A stretch of 64,000 nt of DNA from Rhodovulum robiginosum (GCF_003944755.1 NZ_RWGU01000048.1:62001-126000), one strand, 5' to 3'. Shown: positions 8,657 to 18,373, numbered from the stretch's first letter. Notes: generated from the letters alone by a model not told the origin. Numbers and translations: made by a program.

Positions 8657-9103
8657 CTAGCCCCCGCTCCAGCGGCCGAGCGCCTGTTCGTCCTCGTCCC
8701 GGGCCGCTACCCAGGCGGCGCCGTCGGCGTCGTATTCCTTTTTCCAGAAGGGCGCGCGGGATTTGAGGTAATCCATCAGGAACTCGGCCGCGGCGAAGGC
8801 GTCGGCACGGTGGCGCGCGGCGGTGGCGACCATCATGATCATCTCGCCCGGTTCCATGGGCCCGTGGCGGTGGACGATCATGCAATCGGCCAGCGCAAAG
8901 CGGGCCATCGCCTCGGCCGCGATCTTTTCCAGCGCGCGCTCGGTCATGCCCGGGTAGTGTTCGATCTCCATGCGGGCGAGGCCGCCGTCGCGGCGCACGA
9001 TGCCGGTAAAGGTGACGACGGCGCCGGCATCGGTGTGGCCGGCGGCGAAGGTCCCGGCCTCGGCGCCGAAATCGAAGCGGGCGGACTGGACCCGGATATC
9101 CAT
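8657..9103 (-). CDS. moaE: Molybdopterin synthase catalytic subunit MoaE
   Basis: A 148-residue large subunit of molybdopterin synthase, which converts precursor Z to molybdopterin using sulfur from MoaD. The family core is present: VVTFTGIVRRDGG near residue 28, HYPGMTERAL near 49, RHGPMEPGE near 79, and FLMDYLKSRAPFWKKEY near 108 with the active-site lysines. Lies one base downstream of moaD. Confidence 0.94.
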   Translation of the reverse strand: MDIRVQSARFDFGAEAGTFAAGHTDAGAVVTFTGIVRRDGGLARMEIEHYPGMTERALEKIAAEAMARFALADCMIVHRHGPMEPGEMIMMVATAARHRADAFAAAEFLMDYLKSRAPFWKKEYDADGAAWVAARDEDEQALGRWSGG

Positions 9104-9104
9104 C

Positions 9105-9353
9105 TCAGCCCCCGGTCATCGGCGGGAAAAACGCGATCTCGCGCACGCCGGCGAGCGGCGCGTCGAAATCGGCAAGCTCCTGGTCGACGGCGACGCGCAG
9201 CGCCGAGAGATCGGCGAAGGCGGCGGCGTAGCGGTCTTCGCGTGCCTTGAGTTCCTCGACCAGCTCGGCCACCGTGGCCGCCGAGGTCTCGACCCGCTCT
9301 TTCGGCAGGCCGATCCTTTCGCGCACCCAGGCGAAATAGAGGATGTCGATCAT
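9105..9353 (-). CDS. moaD: Molybdopterin synthase sulfur carrier MoaD
   Basis: An 82-residue ubiquitin-fold protein that carries sulfur as a C-terminal thiocarboxylate. It ends in PPMTGG, the required Gly-Gly terminus, and starts MIDILYFAWVRERIG. The start ATG 9353 overlaps the pgsA stop (ATGA), and moaE follows directly, giving the operon pgsA-moaD-moaE. Confidence 0.94.
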   Translation of the reverse strand: MIDILYFAWVRERIGLPKERVETSAATVAELVEELKAREDRYAAAFADLSALRVAVDQELADFDAPLAGVREIAFFPPMTGG

Positions 9354-9913
9354 CGTTTGTCCTCCCGCAGATGGGGCCAGGCCTTGGCGAAGTAATCGGC
9401 CCCGGTGATCAGGGTCAGCCCGGCGGCGGCGACAAGCAGCAGCGTGCCCAGGGTTCCCACCGCGGCGTGCGGCACCAGGCCGTGGGCCAGCAGCACCGTT
9501 ATCGCGACCATCTGCACCGTGGTTTTCCACTTGGCGAGCCGCGTGACCTTGAGCTGGCCCGCCGCCGCGCCCAGGAATTCGCGCAGCCCCGAGACGAAGA
9601 CCTCGCGGAACACGATCACCCCGGCGGCGGCGGTGATCCACGGGGCCATCCCGTAGGCCGCGACGACCACCATCAGCGCGATCAGCACCATCGCCTTGTC
9701 GGCGATCGGGTCGATCATGGCGCCGAAGCGGCTGGCGAGGTTCCATTTTCGGGCGATATAGCCATCGACCCAGTCGGTGGCCGAGGCCCCGACAAACACG
9801 CCGAGCGCCACGGCATCGGCCGCGGGCCTGTCCCAGAGAACGAAGATCAGCGGGAACAGCGGCGCCGCGACGAGCCGCAGGATCGACAGGATATTGGGCA
9901 GGGTCCATCTCAT
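9350..9913 (-). CDS. pgsA: CDP-diacylglycerol-glycerol-3-phosphate 3-phosphatidyltransferase
   Basis: A 187-residue inner-membrane enzyme making phosphatidylglycerophosphate, the precursor of phosphatidylglycerol and cardiolipin. The CDP-alcohol phosphotransferase signature with three aspartates is visible (DWVDGYIARKWNLASRFGAMIDPIADK, near residues 46-72; key residues D46, D49, G50, R54, D67, D71 by family pattern). Four to six hydrophobic helices. Downstream of uvrC with a gap of 17 bases. Confidence 0.94.
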   Translation of the reverse strand: MRWTLPNILSILRLVAAPLFPLIFVLWDRPAADAVALGVFVGASATDWVDGYIARKWNLASRFGAMIDPIADKAMVLIALMVVVAAYGMAPWITAAAGVIVFREVFVSGLREFLGAAAGQLKVTRLAKWKTTVQMVAITVLLAHGLVPHAAVGTLGTLLLVAAAGLTLITGADYFAKAWPHLREDKR

Positions 9914-9930
9914 TTGCGCGTCATAGCCCG

Positions 9931-11820
9931 TCAGCCGCGCTCATGGAAGAAGCCGTGGATGGTTTCGGCCAGGCTGTCGGAAATACCGTCCACCGCCTTG
10001 AGATCGGCCAGGCCCGCGCGCGCCACCGCCTTGGCCGAGCCGAAATGGGTCAGCAGCGCGCGCTTGCGGGTGGCGCCGACGCCCGGGATCTCGTCAAGCG
10101 GCGTGGCGCCCACGGCCTTGGCGCGCTTTTGCCGGTGGGCGCCAATGGCAAAGCGGTGCGCCTCGTCGCGCAGGCGCTGGACGAAATAAAGCACGGGATC
10201 GTTGCGCCTGAGTGCGACAGGGCGGGCGCCGGGGCGGTGGAACTCTTCCTTCCCGGCGTCGCGGTCGATGCCCTTGGCCACGCCCACCACGGGAATGTCC
10301 TCGACCCCGAGATCGCCCATGATCTGCGCCACCGCCGATATTTGCCCGGCGCCGCCGTCGATCAGCAACAGGTCGGGCCAGGTTTCGCCCTCGCGGTCGG
10401 GGTCTTCTTTCAACAGGCGCTGAAAGCGGCGGCTCAGCACCTCTTTCATCATGCCGAAATCGTCGCCGGGGGTGAGGTTGTCGCCCTTGATGTTGAACTT
10501 GCGGTACTGGCTTTTGACAAAGCCCTCGGGGCCGGCCACCACCATCGCGCCCACCGCGTTGGTGCCCTGGATATGCGAGTTGTCGTAGATCTCGACGCGC
10601 CTGGGCGGGGCGTCGAGCGCGAAGGCCTCGGCGAGGCCGGCCAGCAGCTTGCCCTGGGCCGCGCTCTCGGCCAGCTTTCGGCCCAGGCTTTCCTTGGCAT
10701 TGCGGGTGGCGCCGGCAACGAGGTCGAGCTTTTCGCCGCGCCGGGGTACGGCGATCGCGACCTTGCGACCCGCGCGTTCCGACAGCGCCTGCGCCATCAG
10801 GTCGCGGTCCTCGATGTCGTGCGACAGCAGGATCAGCCGGGGCGGCTCCTTGTTGTCGTAGAACTGGCCGAGAAAGCCTTGCATCACCTCCTCGGGTCCG
10901 GCGCCGGCGCCGGTGCGGGGGTAATAGTCTCGGTTGCCCCAATTCTGGTGGGCGCGGATGAAAAAGACCTGCACGCAGGCCTGCCCACCCTCAAGGTGCA
11001 GTGCCACCACGTCGGCCTCGGCCACGCCGCGGGGGTTGATGCCCTGCACGGACTGGACCTGGGTCAGCGCGCGGATGCGGTCGCGCAGCGCCGCGGCGCG
11101 TTCGAATTCCAGCCGTTCGGCGGCGGCCTCCATCTCGGCGGCGAGGCTTTCCTGCACGCCGGTGCTGCGCCCCTGCAGGAAACGCTCGGCGTTGCGCACC
11201 GAGGCGGCATACTCGGCCCGGTCGATCCGGCCCACGCACGGGCCGCTGCACCGCTTGATCTGGTACAGCAGGCAGGGCCGGGTGCGGCTATCGAACATCG
11301 AGTCCGAGCAGTTGCGCAGCAAGAACACCTTTTGCAACTGGTTGAGCGTCCGGTTGACCGCGCCCGCGCTGGCGAAGGGGCCGAAATAGGCGCCCTTCTC
11401 GGCCTTGGCGCCCCGGTGCTTTCTGATCTGGGGGAAGGGGTGGCCGGTAGTGATCAGGATGTTGGGAAAGCTCTTGTCGTCGCGCAGCAGCACGTTGTAG
11501 CGCGGCTTGAGCTGCTTGATCAGGTTCTGCTCCAACAGCAGCGCCTCGGTCTCGGTGCGCGTGGTCAGAAACATCATCGACGCGGTTTCCGAGATCATCC
11601 GGGCGATGCGCGGGGAATGGCCCGAGGGCTTGGCGTAGCTCGACACACGCTTTTTCAGGCTCTTTGCCTTGCCGACATAAAGCACCCGCGCCTGCGCATC
11701 GAGCATCCGGTACACGCCCGGAGAATTGTCCAGCGTGGCAAGATACGACTGGATGCAGGCATGGCCGCGGGGCCGCTCGGGCGGCGGAGTGTCGGTCTCG
11801 TGCTGGGGCGTGTCGCTCAT
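9931..11820 (-). CDS. uvrC: UvrABC excinuclease subunit C
   Basis: A 629-residue nuclease subunit that makes both incisions in nucleotide excision repair. Domains in order: GIY-YIG nuclease ([20 protein letters not shown], about residues 30-55), UVR motif binding UvrB ([15 protein letters not shown], about 230), the RNase H-like endonuclease domain ([10 protein letters not shown] near 415, LLIDGGAGQ near 490), and helix-hairpin-helix pairs at the C-terminus. I use ATG 11820; the frame stays open to 11925 but there is no ribosome site there. pgsA follows, as in relatives. Confidence 0.95.
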   Translation of the reverse strand: MSDTPQHETDTPPPERPRGHACIQSYLATLDNSPGVYRMLDAQARVLYVGKAKSLKKRVSSYAKPSGHSPRIARMISETASMMFLTTRTETEALLLEQNLIKQLKPRYNVLLRDDKSFPNILITTGHPFPQIRKHRGAKAEKGAYFGPFASAGAVNRTLNQLQKVFLLRNCSDSMFDSRTRPCLLYQIKRCSGPCVGRIDRAEYAASVRNAERFLQGRSTGVQESLAAEMEAAAERLEFERAAALRDRIRALTQVQSVQGINPRGVAEADVVALHLEGGQACVQVFFIRAHQNWGNRDYYPRTGAGAGPEEVMQGFLGQFYDNKEPPRLILLSHDIEDRDLMAQALSERAGRKVAIAVPRRGEKLDLVAGATRNAKESLGRKLAESAAQGKLLAGLAEAFALDAPPRRVEIYDNSHIQGTNAVGAMVVAGPEGFVKSQYRKFNIKGDNLTPGDDFGMMKEVLSRRFQRLLKEDPDREGETWPDLLLIDGGAGQISAVAQIMGDLGVEDIPVVGVAKGIDRDAGKEEFHRPGARPVALRRNDPVLYFVQRLRDEAHRFAIGAHRQKRAKAVGATPLDEIPGVGATRKRALLTHFGSAKAVARAGLADLKAVDGISDSLAETIHGFFHERG

Positions 11821-11841
11821 CGGTCGCGCCGGTTCGATTCC

Positions 11842-11909
11842 ATCTGTGTCGCTGCACAGATAAGGTCGCATATCGCAAGAGAAAACCTGTCCACGCGTTC
11901 TGTGGATAA
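11842..11909. promoter_or_regulatory. Inverted repeat and DnaA-box-like site upstream of uvrC
   Basis: The gap of about 300 bases upstream of uvrC is AT-richer than its surroundings and carries no gene. It holds a perfect 7-base inverted repeat with a 6-base spacer (ATCTGTG...CACAGAT, 11842-11861), just upstream of the uvrC start, and a TGTGGATAA sequence (11901-11909), the complement of a DnaA box. The inverted repeat could be an operator or a 5' UTR hairpin. I looked for the alphaproteobacterial LexA pattern GTTC-N7-GTTC and did not find it. Confidence 0.35.
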
Positions 11910-12126
11910 CCCTGCGTGTAACCATTAGGCCAGTGGAATTTATCCTTGAATTCTGGCGATTTCGTCGTCTTGCCTAATATTTGGGCATGGTCATACACCT
12001 TTGATTTTAAAGAAGAACTTTTTGCGCCTACGCAAATCACTGAAAACGTTAAAAATTATCTAACGGAAATGTGACGGTCTGGTTTCTGGTGGACAAGTTT
12101 CGGCAAAATCGACCGCGATGGCCCTG

Positions 12127-12921
12127 TCACTCCAGCCCCTGCACGTCCGGAGTTTGCCAGTTGAGGTGCTGGCCACCATCGACGCAGATCAGTTGTCCGG
12201 TCACCGCGCGGGCCTCCAGCAGATATCCCAGGGCGGCGCAGATATCCTCGGCATCGGCGCCGCGGGCCAGCGGCGTGGCGGCGCGCTGGCGGGCGAAATG
12301 CGCCTCGCTCTGGCGCCCGCCGCGCAGGGTCGGGCCGGGGCCGATGGCGTTGACGCGCACCCGCGGCGCCAGCCCCTGCGCGGCGGTGCGGGTAAAGGCC
12401 CATAGCCCCATCTTGGCGATGGTGTAGCTCATGAACTCGGGCGTCAGCTTGCGCACCCGCTGGTCGATCATGTTGACCACCAGCCCCCCGGCCACGGGCT
12501 CGCCCCGCGGGTCGGGCAGCGGCTCGGGCACCTGGGCGGCGAAATGCTGGGTCAGCACGACCGGCGCGCGCAGGTTCGACTCGATGTGCCGGTCCCAGCT
12601 TTCGCGGGTGGCGGTTTCAATGCGGTCGTGCTCGAAAATCGAGGCGTTGTTGATCAGGACGGCCAGCGACCCGCCCAGCGCCTCGGCCGCGCGGGGCACC
12701 AGGGTTTCGGTCTCGGCCTCGGTCAACAGGTCGGCGCCCAGCGCCACGGCGCGCAGGCCCAGCGATTGGATCTCGGCCACCGTCTCTTCCGCCCCGGCGG
12801 CCGAGCTGGCGTAATGCACCGCCACGTCGAACCCGCGCCGGGCGAGATCCAGCGCCATGGCGCGGCCCAGACGCCGGCCCGCGCCGGTCACCAGCGCACG
12901 TCCTCGCGGCGCGGCGCTCAT
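12127..12921 (-). CDS. SDR family oxidoreductase, pteridine-reductase-like
   Basis: A 264-residue short-chain dehydrogenase. The NADP-binding motif is TGAGRRLGRA (about residues 11-20), in the TGxxxRxG form found in pteridine reductases and FolM rather than the usual TGxxxGIG. NNAS is near 91. The catalytic stretch is NMIDQRVRKLTPEFMSYTIAK, where the usual Ser is replaced by an Asp-containing MIDQR and Tyr-x-x-x-Lys is kept, again as in pteridine reductases. A reduction of pterin or folate precursors is therefore plausible but not proved. ATG overlaps the stop of the antiporter gene (ATGA). Confidence 0.8.
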   Translation of the reverse strand: MSAAPRGRALVTGAGRRLGRAMALDLARRGFDVAVHYASSAAGAEETVAEIQSLGLRAVALGADLLTEAETETLVPRAAEALGGSLAVLINNASIFEHDRIETATRESWDRHIESNLRAPVVLTQHFAAQVPEPLPDPRGEPVAGGLVVNMIDQRVRKLTPEFMSYTIAKMGLWAFTRTAAQGLAPRVRVNAIGPGPTLRGGRQSEAHFARQRAATPLARGADAEDICAALGYLLEARAVTGQLICVDGGQHLNWQTPDVQGLE

Positions 12922-13883
12922 GTCAGCACCATCACGATGTATGCCGCATAAAGCGCGACAAAGGCGGTGCCCCATCGCTTGCCCATCGACCAGCCGGCAA
13001 AGACGAAGGGTGCCAGCAGAACCGACGCGGCCAGCATCACCCAAAGATCGAAGCCGAGCATCTCGCGCGGCACCTCGATCGGGCCGACGAGGCTGGCGAT
13101 GCCGACGATGGCCAGCAGGTTGAACATGTTCGAGCCGATCACGTTGCCCAGCGCCACATCGGCCTGACGGCGTATCGCGGCCATCACCGTCGTCGCCAGT
13201 TCGGGCAAAGAGGTACCTATGGCGACCAGCGTCAGGCCGATCACCGTCTCGCTGACGCCGATCTCGCGGGCGATGTTGATCGAGGCGTCGACCAGCAGAT
13301 CGGCGCCCAGCGGCAGCCCGATCAGCCCCAGCACAAGGAACAGCGCGATCTTGGGCCCCGAGATCGTCGGGTCGGCCCCCTCGATCTCGGTCGGATCGTC
13401 GGCCTCGGCCAGCCGGGCCCGCGTGTCGCGCCGGTGGTTGCGGGCGGTATAGAACGCATCGCCCAGCACAAGGCCCAGCGCCGCCAGCAGGATCAGCCCG
13501 TGCCACCAGGTGAACACGCCCCAGAAGGCGAGCCCTATGAACAGGACCGAGGCGGCGATCATCATCACGTAGGTCCGCCGCGTGTCGCATTCATCGGTAC
13601 GTAGCCCGCTGACGATGGCCGGGATGCCGAGAACCAACAGCACATTGGCCGTGTTGGACCCGACGACATTGCCCAGTGCAATGCCCGGCGCGTTGTCCAT
13701 CACCGCCTTGATCGCGATCAGCAATTCGGGCGCCGAGGTGCCGAAGGCCACGATGGTCAGGCTGACGATCAGCGCCGGAACGCCCAGCCTCAGGCTGAGA
13801 TTGACCGCCCCCTTGACCAGCGCGTCGCCCGCAAGCAGCAGGATGACGAGCCCGAGGCAGGCGTAAAGCACGTCCAGCGCCAT
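12918..13883 (-). CDS. Calcium/sodium antiporter (CaCA family, YrbG-like)
   Basis: A 321-residue inner-membrane protein with two homologous halves of about five helices each. Each half carries the alpha-repeat signature: FGTSAPELLIAI near residue 47 and IGTSLPELATTV near 219, followed by GNVVGSNTANVLLVLG and GNVIGSNMFNLLAIVG. These form the cation site of K-independent Na/Ca exchangers. An acidic cytoplasmic linker (EADDPTEIEGADP) separates the halves. Translationally coupled to the SDR gene downstream. Confidence 0.92.
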   Translation of the reverse strand: MALDVLYACLGLVILLLAGDALVKGAVNLSLRLGVPALIVSLTIVAFGTSAPELLIAIKAVMDNAPGIALGNVVGSNTANVLLVLGIPAIVSGLRTDECDTRRTYVMMIAASVLFIGLAFWGVFTWWHGLILLAALGLVLGDAFYTARNHRRDTRARLAEADDPTEIEGADPTISGPKIALFLVLGLIGLPLGADLLVDASINIAREIGVSETVIGLTLVAIGTSLPELATTVMAAIRRQADVALGNVIGSNMFNLLAIVGIASLVGPIEVPREMLGFDLWVMLAASVLLAPFVFAGWSMGKRWGTAFVALYAAYIVMVLT

Positions 13884-13892
13884 CTCGCGGAC

Positions 13893-14069
13893 TTATCCCT
13901 TGCGGCAGGGGCAGTCGCCCTTGCCCAGAAGGTAGCGCCCGCAATGGGGGCATTTGCGCGGCTTGCCCAGGCGCAGGCTGCGGCCGCCGGGCCCGGGAAT
14001 GCGCAGCTTGCCGAACATGGCCATAACGCCCATGGCGATCAGGAACAGCGTGACGATCTTGATAATCAT
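13893..14069 (-). CDS. 58-residue zinc-ribbon-like small protein
   Basis: A short gene easily missed by length filters. It codes for a hydrophobic N-terminal helix (MIIKIVTLFLIAMGVMAMFG), a basic linker (GGRSLRLGKPRK), and a C-terminal cysteine cluster, CPHCGRYLLGKGDCPC, with the C-x2-C...C-x-C spacing of a small zinc ribbon. It ends KG-stop. It lies between the antiporter (9 bases from its start) and the S49 protease (3 bases from its stop), all on one strand, so it is probably co-transcribed. Function unknown; a membrane-tethered zinc ribbon is the simplest reading. Confidence 0.75.
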   Translation of the reverse strand: MIIKIVTLFLIAMGVMAMFGKLRIPGPGGRSLRLGKPRKCPHCGRYLLGKGDCPCRKG

Positions 14070-14072
14070 CGG

Positions 14073-14885
14073 TCAGAGCCCATAGCGCGCCCAAAGCACG
14101 CGGCTTTCGACCTCGTCGGCGATGTCGGCCACGACGCGCGTGCCCAGCCGCGGGATCAGCCCGCGCCGGGCTCCGTGGACGGCAAAGCGCGTCTTGTCGC
14201 CGAACACCTCTTTCATCTTGGGCACCAGATGCGCGACCCCGTCGGCCAGCCCCAGTTTGACCGCCTCGCTGCCGACCCAGACATCGCCGGTGAAAAGCTC
14301 GGTCTCGGAGTCCAGCTTGGCGCCACGCCGGGTTTTGACATGCTCGATGAAGGTGGCGTGCACCTGCTCCTGCAGCTGCGTCAGGCGGGCCACGTCCTCG
14401 TCCTTTTCCGGCTGGAACGGGTCCAGAAGGCTTTTCGATTTGCCCGCGGTATGCACCCGGCGCTCGATCCCGTAGCGGGCGATGAAGTCGGGAAAACCGA
14501 AGCCCGCCGAAATCACCCCGATGGACCCGATGATCGAGTTGTCGTCGAGCCAGATCTCGTCGGCGGCGGACGCTATGTAGTACCCGCCCGAGGCGGCCAG
14601 GTCCTCGACGAAGGCGTAAACCGGGCGCTCATGCTCTTCGGCCAGGCGGCGGATGCGCCCCGCGATCAGCGAGGATTGCGAGGGCGAGCCGCCGGGCGAG
14701 TTGATGACCAGCGCCACCGCGTCGGGCTTGCCCCGGCGAAACGCGCGGTCGAGTACCGGTGCCATTGCCTGGTCGTTCAGCCCGCTGCCCAGCCGTGAGC
14801 CCGCGGCAATGGCGCCCGACAGGCGTACCACCGCCACCAGGGGCGGCTTTTTGACGAAGGGGATCCAGCGCATCATGGGAGGCAT
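14073..14885 (-). CDS. S49 family signal-peptide-peptidase-like protease
   Basis: A serine protease of the SohB/SppA single-domain type, about 270 residues. The core is LVINSPGGSPSQS, then the Ser nucleophile in DLAASGGYYIAS and the Lys general base in GKSKSLLDPF. Membrane or periplasm is the usual location; a weak hydrophobic N-terminus (PPLVAVVRLSGAIA) is seen. I use ATG 14885 (MPPMMRW) with a G-rich stretch upstream; 14924 or 14876 are alternatives. It probably cleaves remnant signal peptides or membrane proteins. Confidence 0.88.
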   Translation of the reverse strand: MPPMMRWIPFVKKPPLVAVVRLSGAIAAGSRLGSGLNDQAMAPVLDRAFRRGKPDAVALVINSPGGSPSQSSLIAGRIRRLAEEHERPVYAFVEDLAASGGYYIASAADEIWLDDNSIIGSIGVISAGFGFPDFIARYGIERRVHTAGKSKSLLDPFQPEKDEDVARLTQLQEQVHATFIEHVKTRRGAKLDSETELFTGDVWVGSEAVKLGLADGVAHLVPKMKEVFGDKTRFAVHGARRGLIPRLGTRVVADIADEVESRVLWARYGL

Positions 14886-14949
14886 GTAGATCGGCCCCCG
14901 GCCGGGAACAAGGCGCAGCGGCAAATGCGGCGCCAGTGTTGCGCCGCTG

Positions 14950-17175
14950 CTAATGCGCGGCGTGGCCCTTGTCGACGGTGAAGAAGAAATCGGGCGCCAA
15001 CTCGTGCTGCCATACCTCGTCGGGCACCACCTCGGGCCCGGCCAGGAACACGCCCGCGCCGAAATGGCCGTGCAGGCGCGACAGCCGTTCCATCCGCGGC
15101 CCGGTAAGTTCCTGGTAGAAGGCGGCGTAGTTGGGCGCGGCCTTCAGCGCGTCGATCTTGGCGCGGTGGGCGGCGACGCAGGCGTGGTGCGCCGCGGCGA
15201 TCTCGGGGTCGGCCATCAGCCGGTCGTACTCGGCCCTGAGCAGCGGCAGCCGGGCGTGGATCGAGGCGTCTTCCTCGGCGTTGTTGTTCATCCGAAACCA
15301 GTAGGCGAGGCCCTGGTCGCGGTCGACATGGTTCACCCGCCCCCGGTCGCGTTTGACCAGAAAGCTTTCTGCCGAGCGCACGGCGTAATGGTTGAGCGTC
15401 ACCAGGTCGTAGCCCACGCTGCCAACCGTCGAGCGCCAGGCGTTGCGGTACATCGTCTCCGGCAGCGGCCGGCCCGAGCCGTTGACCCAGTTGACCTCGT
15501 CCACCAGTTGCGGCCGCAGCCCCTTGGGTCGGTGCACCCCCATCTTCTTGAACAGCCCGATATTGCGGTGCAGCGTCTTGAAGCCCCACGCCTGGTGCGG
15601 CTTGCGCGCCATCTCGGGCGCGCAGCGGGTGAACGCCTCGGTGACAAAGCCGTCGCGGAATTCGTGGATGTCGGAATTGCCGTAAAGCCGCCAGGTCATC
15701 GAGATGAGGTTGGCGTCGGGCACCGCCGCGTGCAGATCGCCAAGCCGCCCCTCGCCCACATGGATGTTGATGAACTCGTCCACGTCCATGCAGACCAGCC
15801 ATGCGGCCTTCTGGATCATCGGCTCGCCCTCCGCGGCCTGCAGCGCGGCGTGCTGGGGCTTCAGCCCGGTGTCGCGGAACGGGTTGTCGCGGTGCTGTAC
15901 CAGCCCCTTTTGCTGCAACAGGTCCAACAGGGTGTCGGTGCCGTCAGTGCAGTCGTTGGTGTAGATCAGGAAATCGTCCACCCCGATGGCGCGATGATAG
16001 GCCAGCCATTCAAGGATGAAGGGCCCCTCGTTCTTCATCGTGGTGACGATGGCGGTGCGCTCTTGCGCGGCCTCCGGTTTCAGCGTCTGCGCGGGCACCC
16101 GGCGCGGCTTGTGGCCGAACCGCTCTTCGGCCAGCGCGACCAGGCGCGCGTCCTCGACGAGGCTGGTCTTGGGCACCAGGCGCGCGACCTTGTCCTCGCC
16201 GTGGCGCAGCGCCATGCAGCGGATGAAGGGCACCGCCTCTGGCGCCGGCGCCGCGCCCACCACACGCACCAGCCGCCAGACCGTTGCCGGGCCCGCCCGT
16301 GCGGGCGCGACGCACCACCGCCCGTTGCCGCCCGTCGCGTCGAACTGGCGGCAGATATGGTCGCCGAACCGCGCCTCGGCCCCCTTGCGGATCTGCCACG
16401 GGTAGACGCGCTGGCCGACAAGCTGGACCAGCCCCCCGGCTGCGGCCTCGGCCCGCTCAAAGACGGTGCCGCCGTCGATGGGCAGGACAAGGTCGTGGAC
16501 ATCGATATTGGCCACCGCGCGGGCGCGGGCCAGAAAGCGGTGGCGCATCCATTCATAGATCACCGTCTCGCCCAGCGGCGCGGTCCAGGGGTCGGGGGCC
16601 GGTACCTCCATCCGGTCCTTGCCGGGGGCGTCGGGGGCGTTGATCGGGTGCGCCTCGGGGGCGCTGTCGGCCTGGCCAAGGGGCACGTCGCAGGTGACCA
16701 GCATCGCCAGCGCGATGCCAGGCACCTCGGCCTTGGCCAGCGCTTGGGCAAGCGCAGTGTCGGCGCCGGGCGCGGCCCGGTCGACGATCAGTGCGGCCTC
16801 GGCGCCATGGCTGCGTGCATGGTAGCGCAGCCAGTCGACCACCGTCTCGGCGCTCTCGCCGTTGCGCACCGCGAAAAGCGTGGCCCGGCCGGCGAAGGGC
16901 GCGGTTTCGGCGGGGGCCGCGACGGTGGTCTCGGCGCAGCCGGCCAGGGGCAGTGGAACGGCGTCGCCCGTGCCCGAAACCCGGGCGAGCACCGACAGGC
17001 CCCCGCCGATGCTGCGCACGTCCTCGAGCAACAGCCCCGGTTTGCCGACGAGATCCTGCGCCGCAAGGCCCGACTTGAAGACATACCGCACCGCATCCTC
17101 GCCCGTGCGGATGCAGTCGAGCAGCGTGGCCCGGTCGTACCGGCGGACGGTCATGTTGCGTTCGATCAGCTTCAC
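14950..17175 (-). CDS. Large glycosyltransferase family 2 protein with N-terminal accessory domains
   Basis: A 741-residue protein whose C-terminal half (from about residue 370) is a GT-A fold transferase of the Glyco_tranf_2_4 type: RTAIVTTMKNEGPFILEWL, a donor-binding stretch YTNDCTDGT, and the D-x-D motif in VCMDVDEFINI near 461. The N-terminal 350 residues are not a family I can name; they carry alternating beta-rich stretches and may recognise substrate or partner. No transmembrane helix is clear. The start is GTG 17175 or ATG 17154. Roseobacters have several such proteins, presumably for surface polysaccharide. Acceptor unknown. Confidence 0.8.
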   Translation of the reverse strand: MKLIERNMTVRRYDRATLLDCIRTGEDAVRYVFKSGLAAQDLVGKPGLLLEDVRSIGGGLSVLARVSGTGDAVPLPLAGCAETTVAAPAETAPFAGRATLFAVRNGESAETVVDWLRYHARSHGAEAALIVDRAAPGADTALAQALAKAEVPGIALAMLVTCDVPLGQADSAPEAHPINAPDAPGKDRMEVPAPDPWTAPLGETVIYEWMRHRFLARARAVANIDVHDLVLPIDGGTVFERAEAAAGGLVQLVGQRVYPWQIRKGAEARFGDHICRQFDATGGNGRWCVAPARAGPATVWRLVRVVGAAPAPEAVPFIRCMALRHGEDKVARLVPKTSLVEDARLVALAEERFGHKPRRVPAQTLKPEAAQERTAIVTTMKNEGPFILEWLAYHRAIGVDDFLIYTNDCTDGTDTLLDLLQQKGLVQHRDNPFRDTGLKPQHAALQAAEGEPMIQKAAWLVCMDVDEFINIHVGEGRLGDLHAAVPDANLISMTWRLYGNSDIHEFRDGFVTEAFTRCAPEMARKPHQAWGFKTLHRNIGLFKKMGVHRPKGLRPQLVDEVNWVNGSGRPLPETMYRNAWRSTVGSVGYDLVTLNHYAVRSAESFLVKRDRGRVNHVDRDQGLAYWFRMNNNAEEDASIHARLPLLRAEYDRLMADPEIAAAHHACVAAHRAKIDALKAAPNYAAFYQELTGPRMERLSRLHGHFGAGVFLAGPEVVPDEVWQHELAPDFFFTVDKGHAAH

Positions 17176-17269
17176 CGGCGGGCCTTGTCTGTCGGGGCGC
17201 GGGTCTGTGGACCAAGACCTATCAAGCGCGGTGCGCCAGGTCGAGTTGGCGCGACCGTCGGCCGCCGCC

Positions 17270-18373
17270 CTAGCCGATCTTGCCGCGGTTCTCGCCCACC
17301 TGCCCGCGATGCAGCAGAATGTGGTCGAGCAGCACGCAGGCCATCATCGCCTCGCCCACGGGCACCGCGCGGATGCCCACGCAGGGGTCGTGCCGGCCCT
17401 TGGTGACGATCTCGCTCGTCTCGCCGGACCGGGTGATCGTCCGCCGCGGCGTCAGGATCGAGGAGGTCGGCTTGACCGCAAAGCGCACCACCACGTCCTG
17501 CCCGGTGGAAATCCCGCCCAGGATGCCGCCCGCGTGGTTCGAGGAATAGACCGGCTGCCCGTCATTGCCCATGAAGATCTCGTCTGCATTCTCGACGCCG
17601 GTCAGCGTGGCGGCGGCCATGCCCTCGCCGATCTCGACGCCCTTGACCGCATTGATGCTCATCATCGCCGCCGCGAGGTCGGTGTCGAGCTTGCCATAAA
17701 CCGGCGCGCCAAGGCCCGCGGGCACCCCGCGCGCCGTGACTTCGACCACCGCGCCGACCGAGTTGCCCGATTTGCGCAATTCGTCGAGATCGGTGGCCCA
17801 GTGCGCCGCGGCCTGCGCATCGGGGGCCCAAAACGGGTTGTTCCCGATCTCGTCCCAGTCGAAACGGGCGCGGTCGATCCCCTGCGCGCCCATCTGCACC
17901 ATGTAGCCGGTGATGCGCAGCCCCGGTGCCAGCGTGGCCAGCGCGGCGCGGGCGATGCCCCCCGCGGCCACGCGCGCGGCGGTTTCCCGCGCCGAGGACC
18001 GGCCGCCGCCGCGATAGTCGCGGATGCCGTATTTCTGCCAATAGGTGATGTCGGCATGGCCGGGGCGGAATTTCTCGGCGATATCGCCGTAATCCTTCGA
18101 CCGCTGGTCGGTGTTGCGGATCATCAACTGGACCGGCGTGCCGGTCGTCTGCCCCTCGAACACGCCCGAGAGAATTTCCACCGCGTCCGCCTCGCGCCGC
18201 TGGGTTGTGAACTTGCTCTGCCCCGGCTTTCGCCGGTCGAGCCAGTGCTGCAGCATGCCCTCGTCGATTGCCACCCCCGGCGGGCAGCCGTCGACCGTGG
18301 CCCCCAGCGCCGGCCCGTGGCTTTCGCCCCAGGTCGTGACGCGGAAAAGGTGGCCGAAACTGTTGAGGCTCAT
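17270..18373 (-). CDS. aroC: Chorismate synthase
   Basis: A 367-residue enzyme converting 5-enolpyruvylshikimate-3-phosphate to chorismate with reduced FMN. Signatures: [18 protein letters not shown] near residues 15-32, [18 protein letters not shown] near 123-140, and [10 protein letters not shown] near 311. Length is normal. ATG 18373 gives the usual [20 protein letters not shown]. It diverges from the thiamine transport operon, with the TPP riboswitch lying upstream on the other strand. Confidence 0.96.
   Translation of the reverse strand: MSLNSFGHLFRVTTWGESHGPALGATVDGCPPGVAIDEGMLQHWLDRRKPGQSKFTTQRREADAVEILSGVFEGQTTGTPVQLMIRNTDQRSKDYGDIAEKFRPGHADITYWQKYGIRDYRGGGRSSARETAARVAAGGIARAALATLAPGLRITGYMVQMGAQGIDRARFDWDEIGNNPFWAPDAQAAAHWATDLDELRKSGNSVGAVVEVTARGVPAGLGAPVYGKLDTDLAAAMMSINAVKGVEIGEGMAAATLTGVENADEIFMGNDGQPVYSSNHAGGILGGISTGQDVVVRFAVKPTSSILTPRRTITRSGETSEIVTKGRHDPCVGIRAVPVGEAMMACVLLDHILLHRGQVGENRGKIG

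Noticed and set aside
11821-11925. N-terminal extension of uvrC to 11925
   Set aside because: No ribosome site, and it would add residues not seen in UvrC.
11821-12126. LexA (SOS) operator upstream of uvrC
   Set aside because: The alphaproteobacterial GTTC-N7-GTTC pattern was not found.
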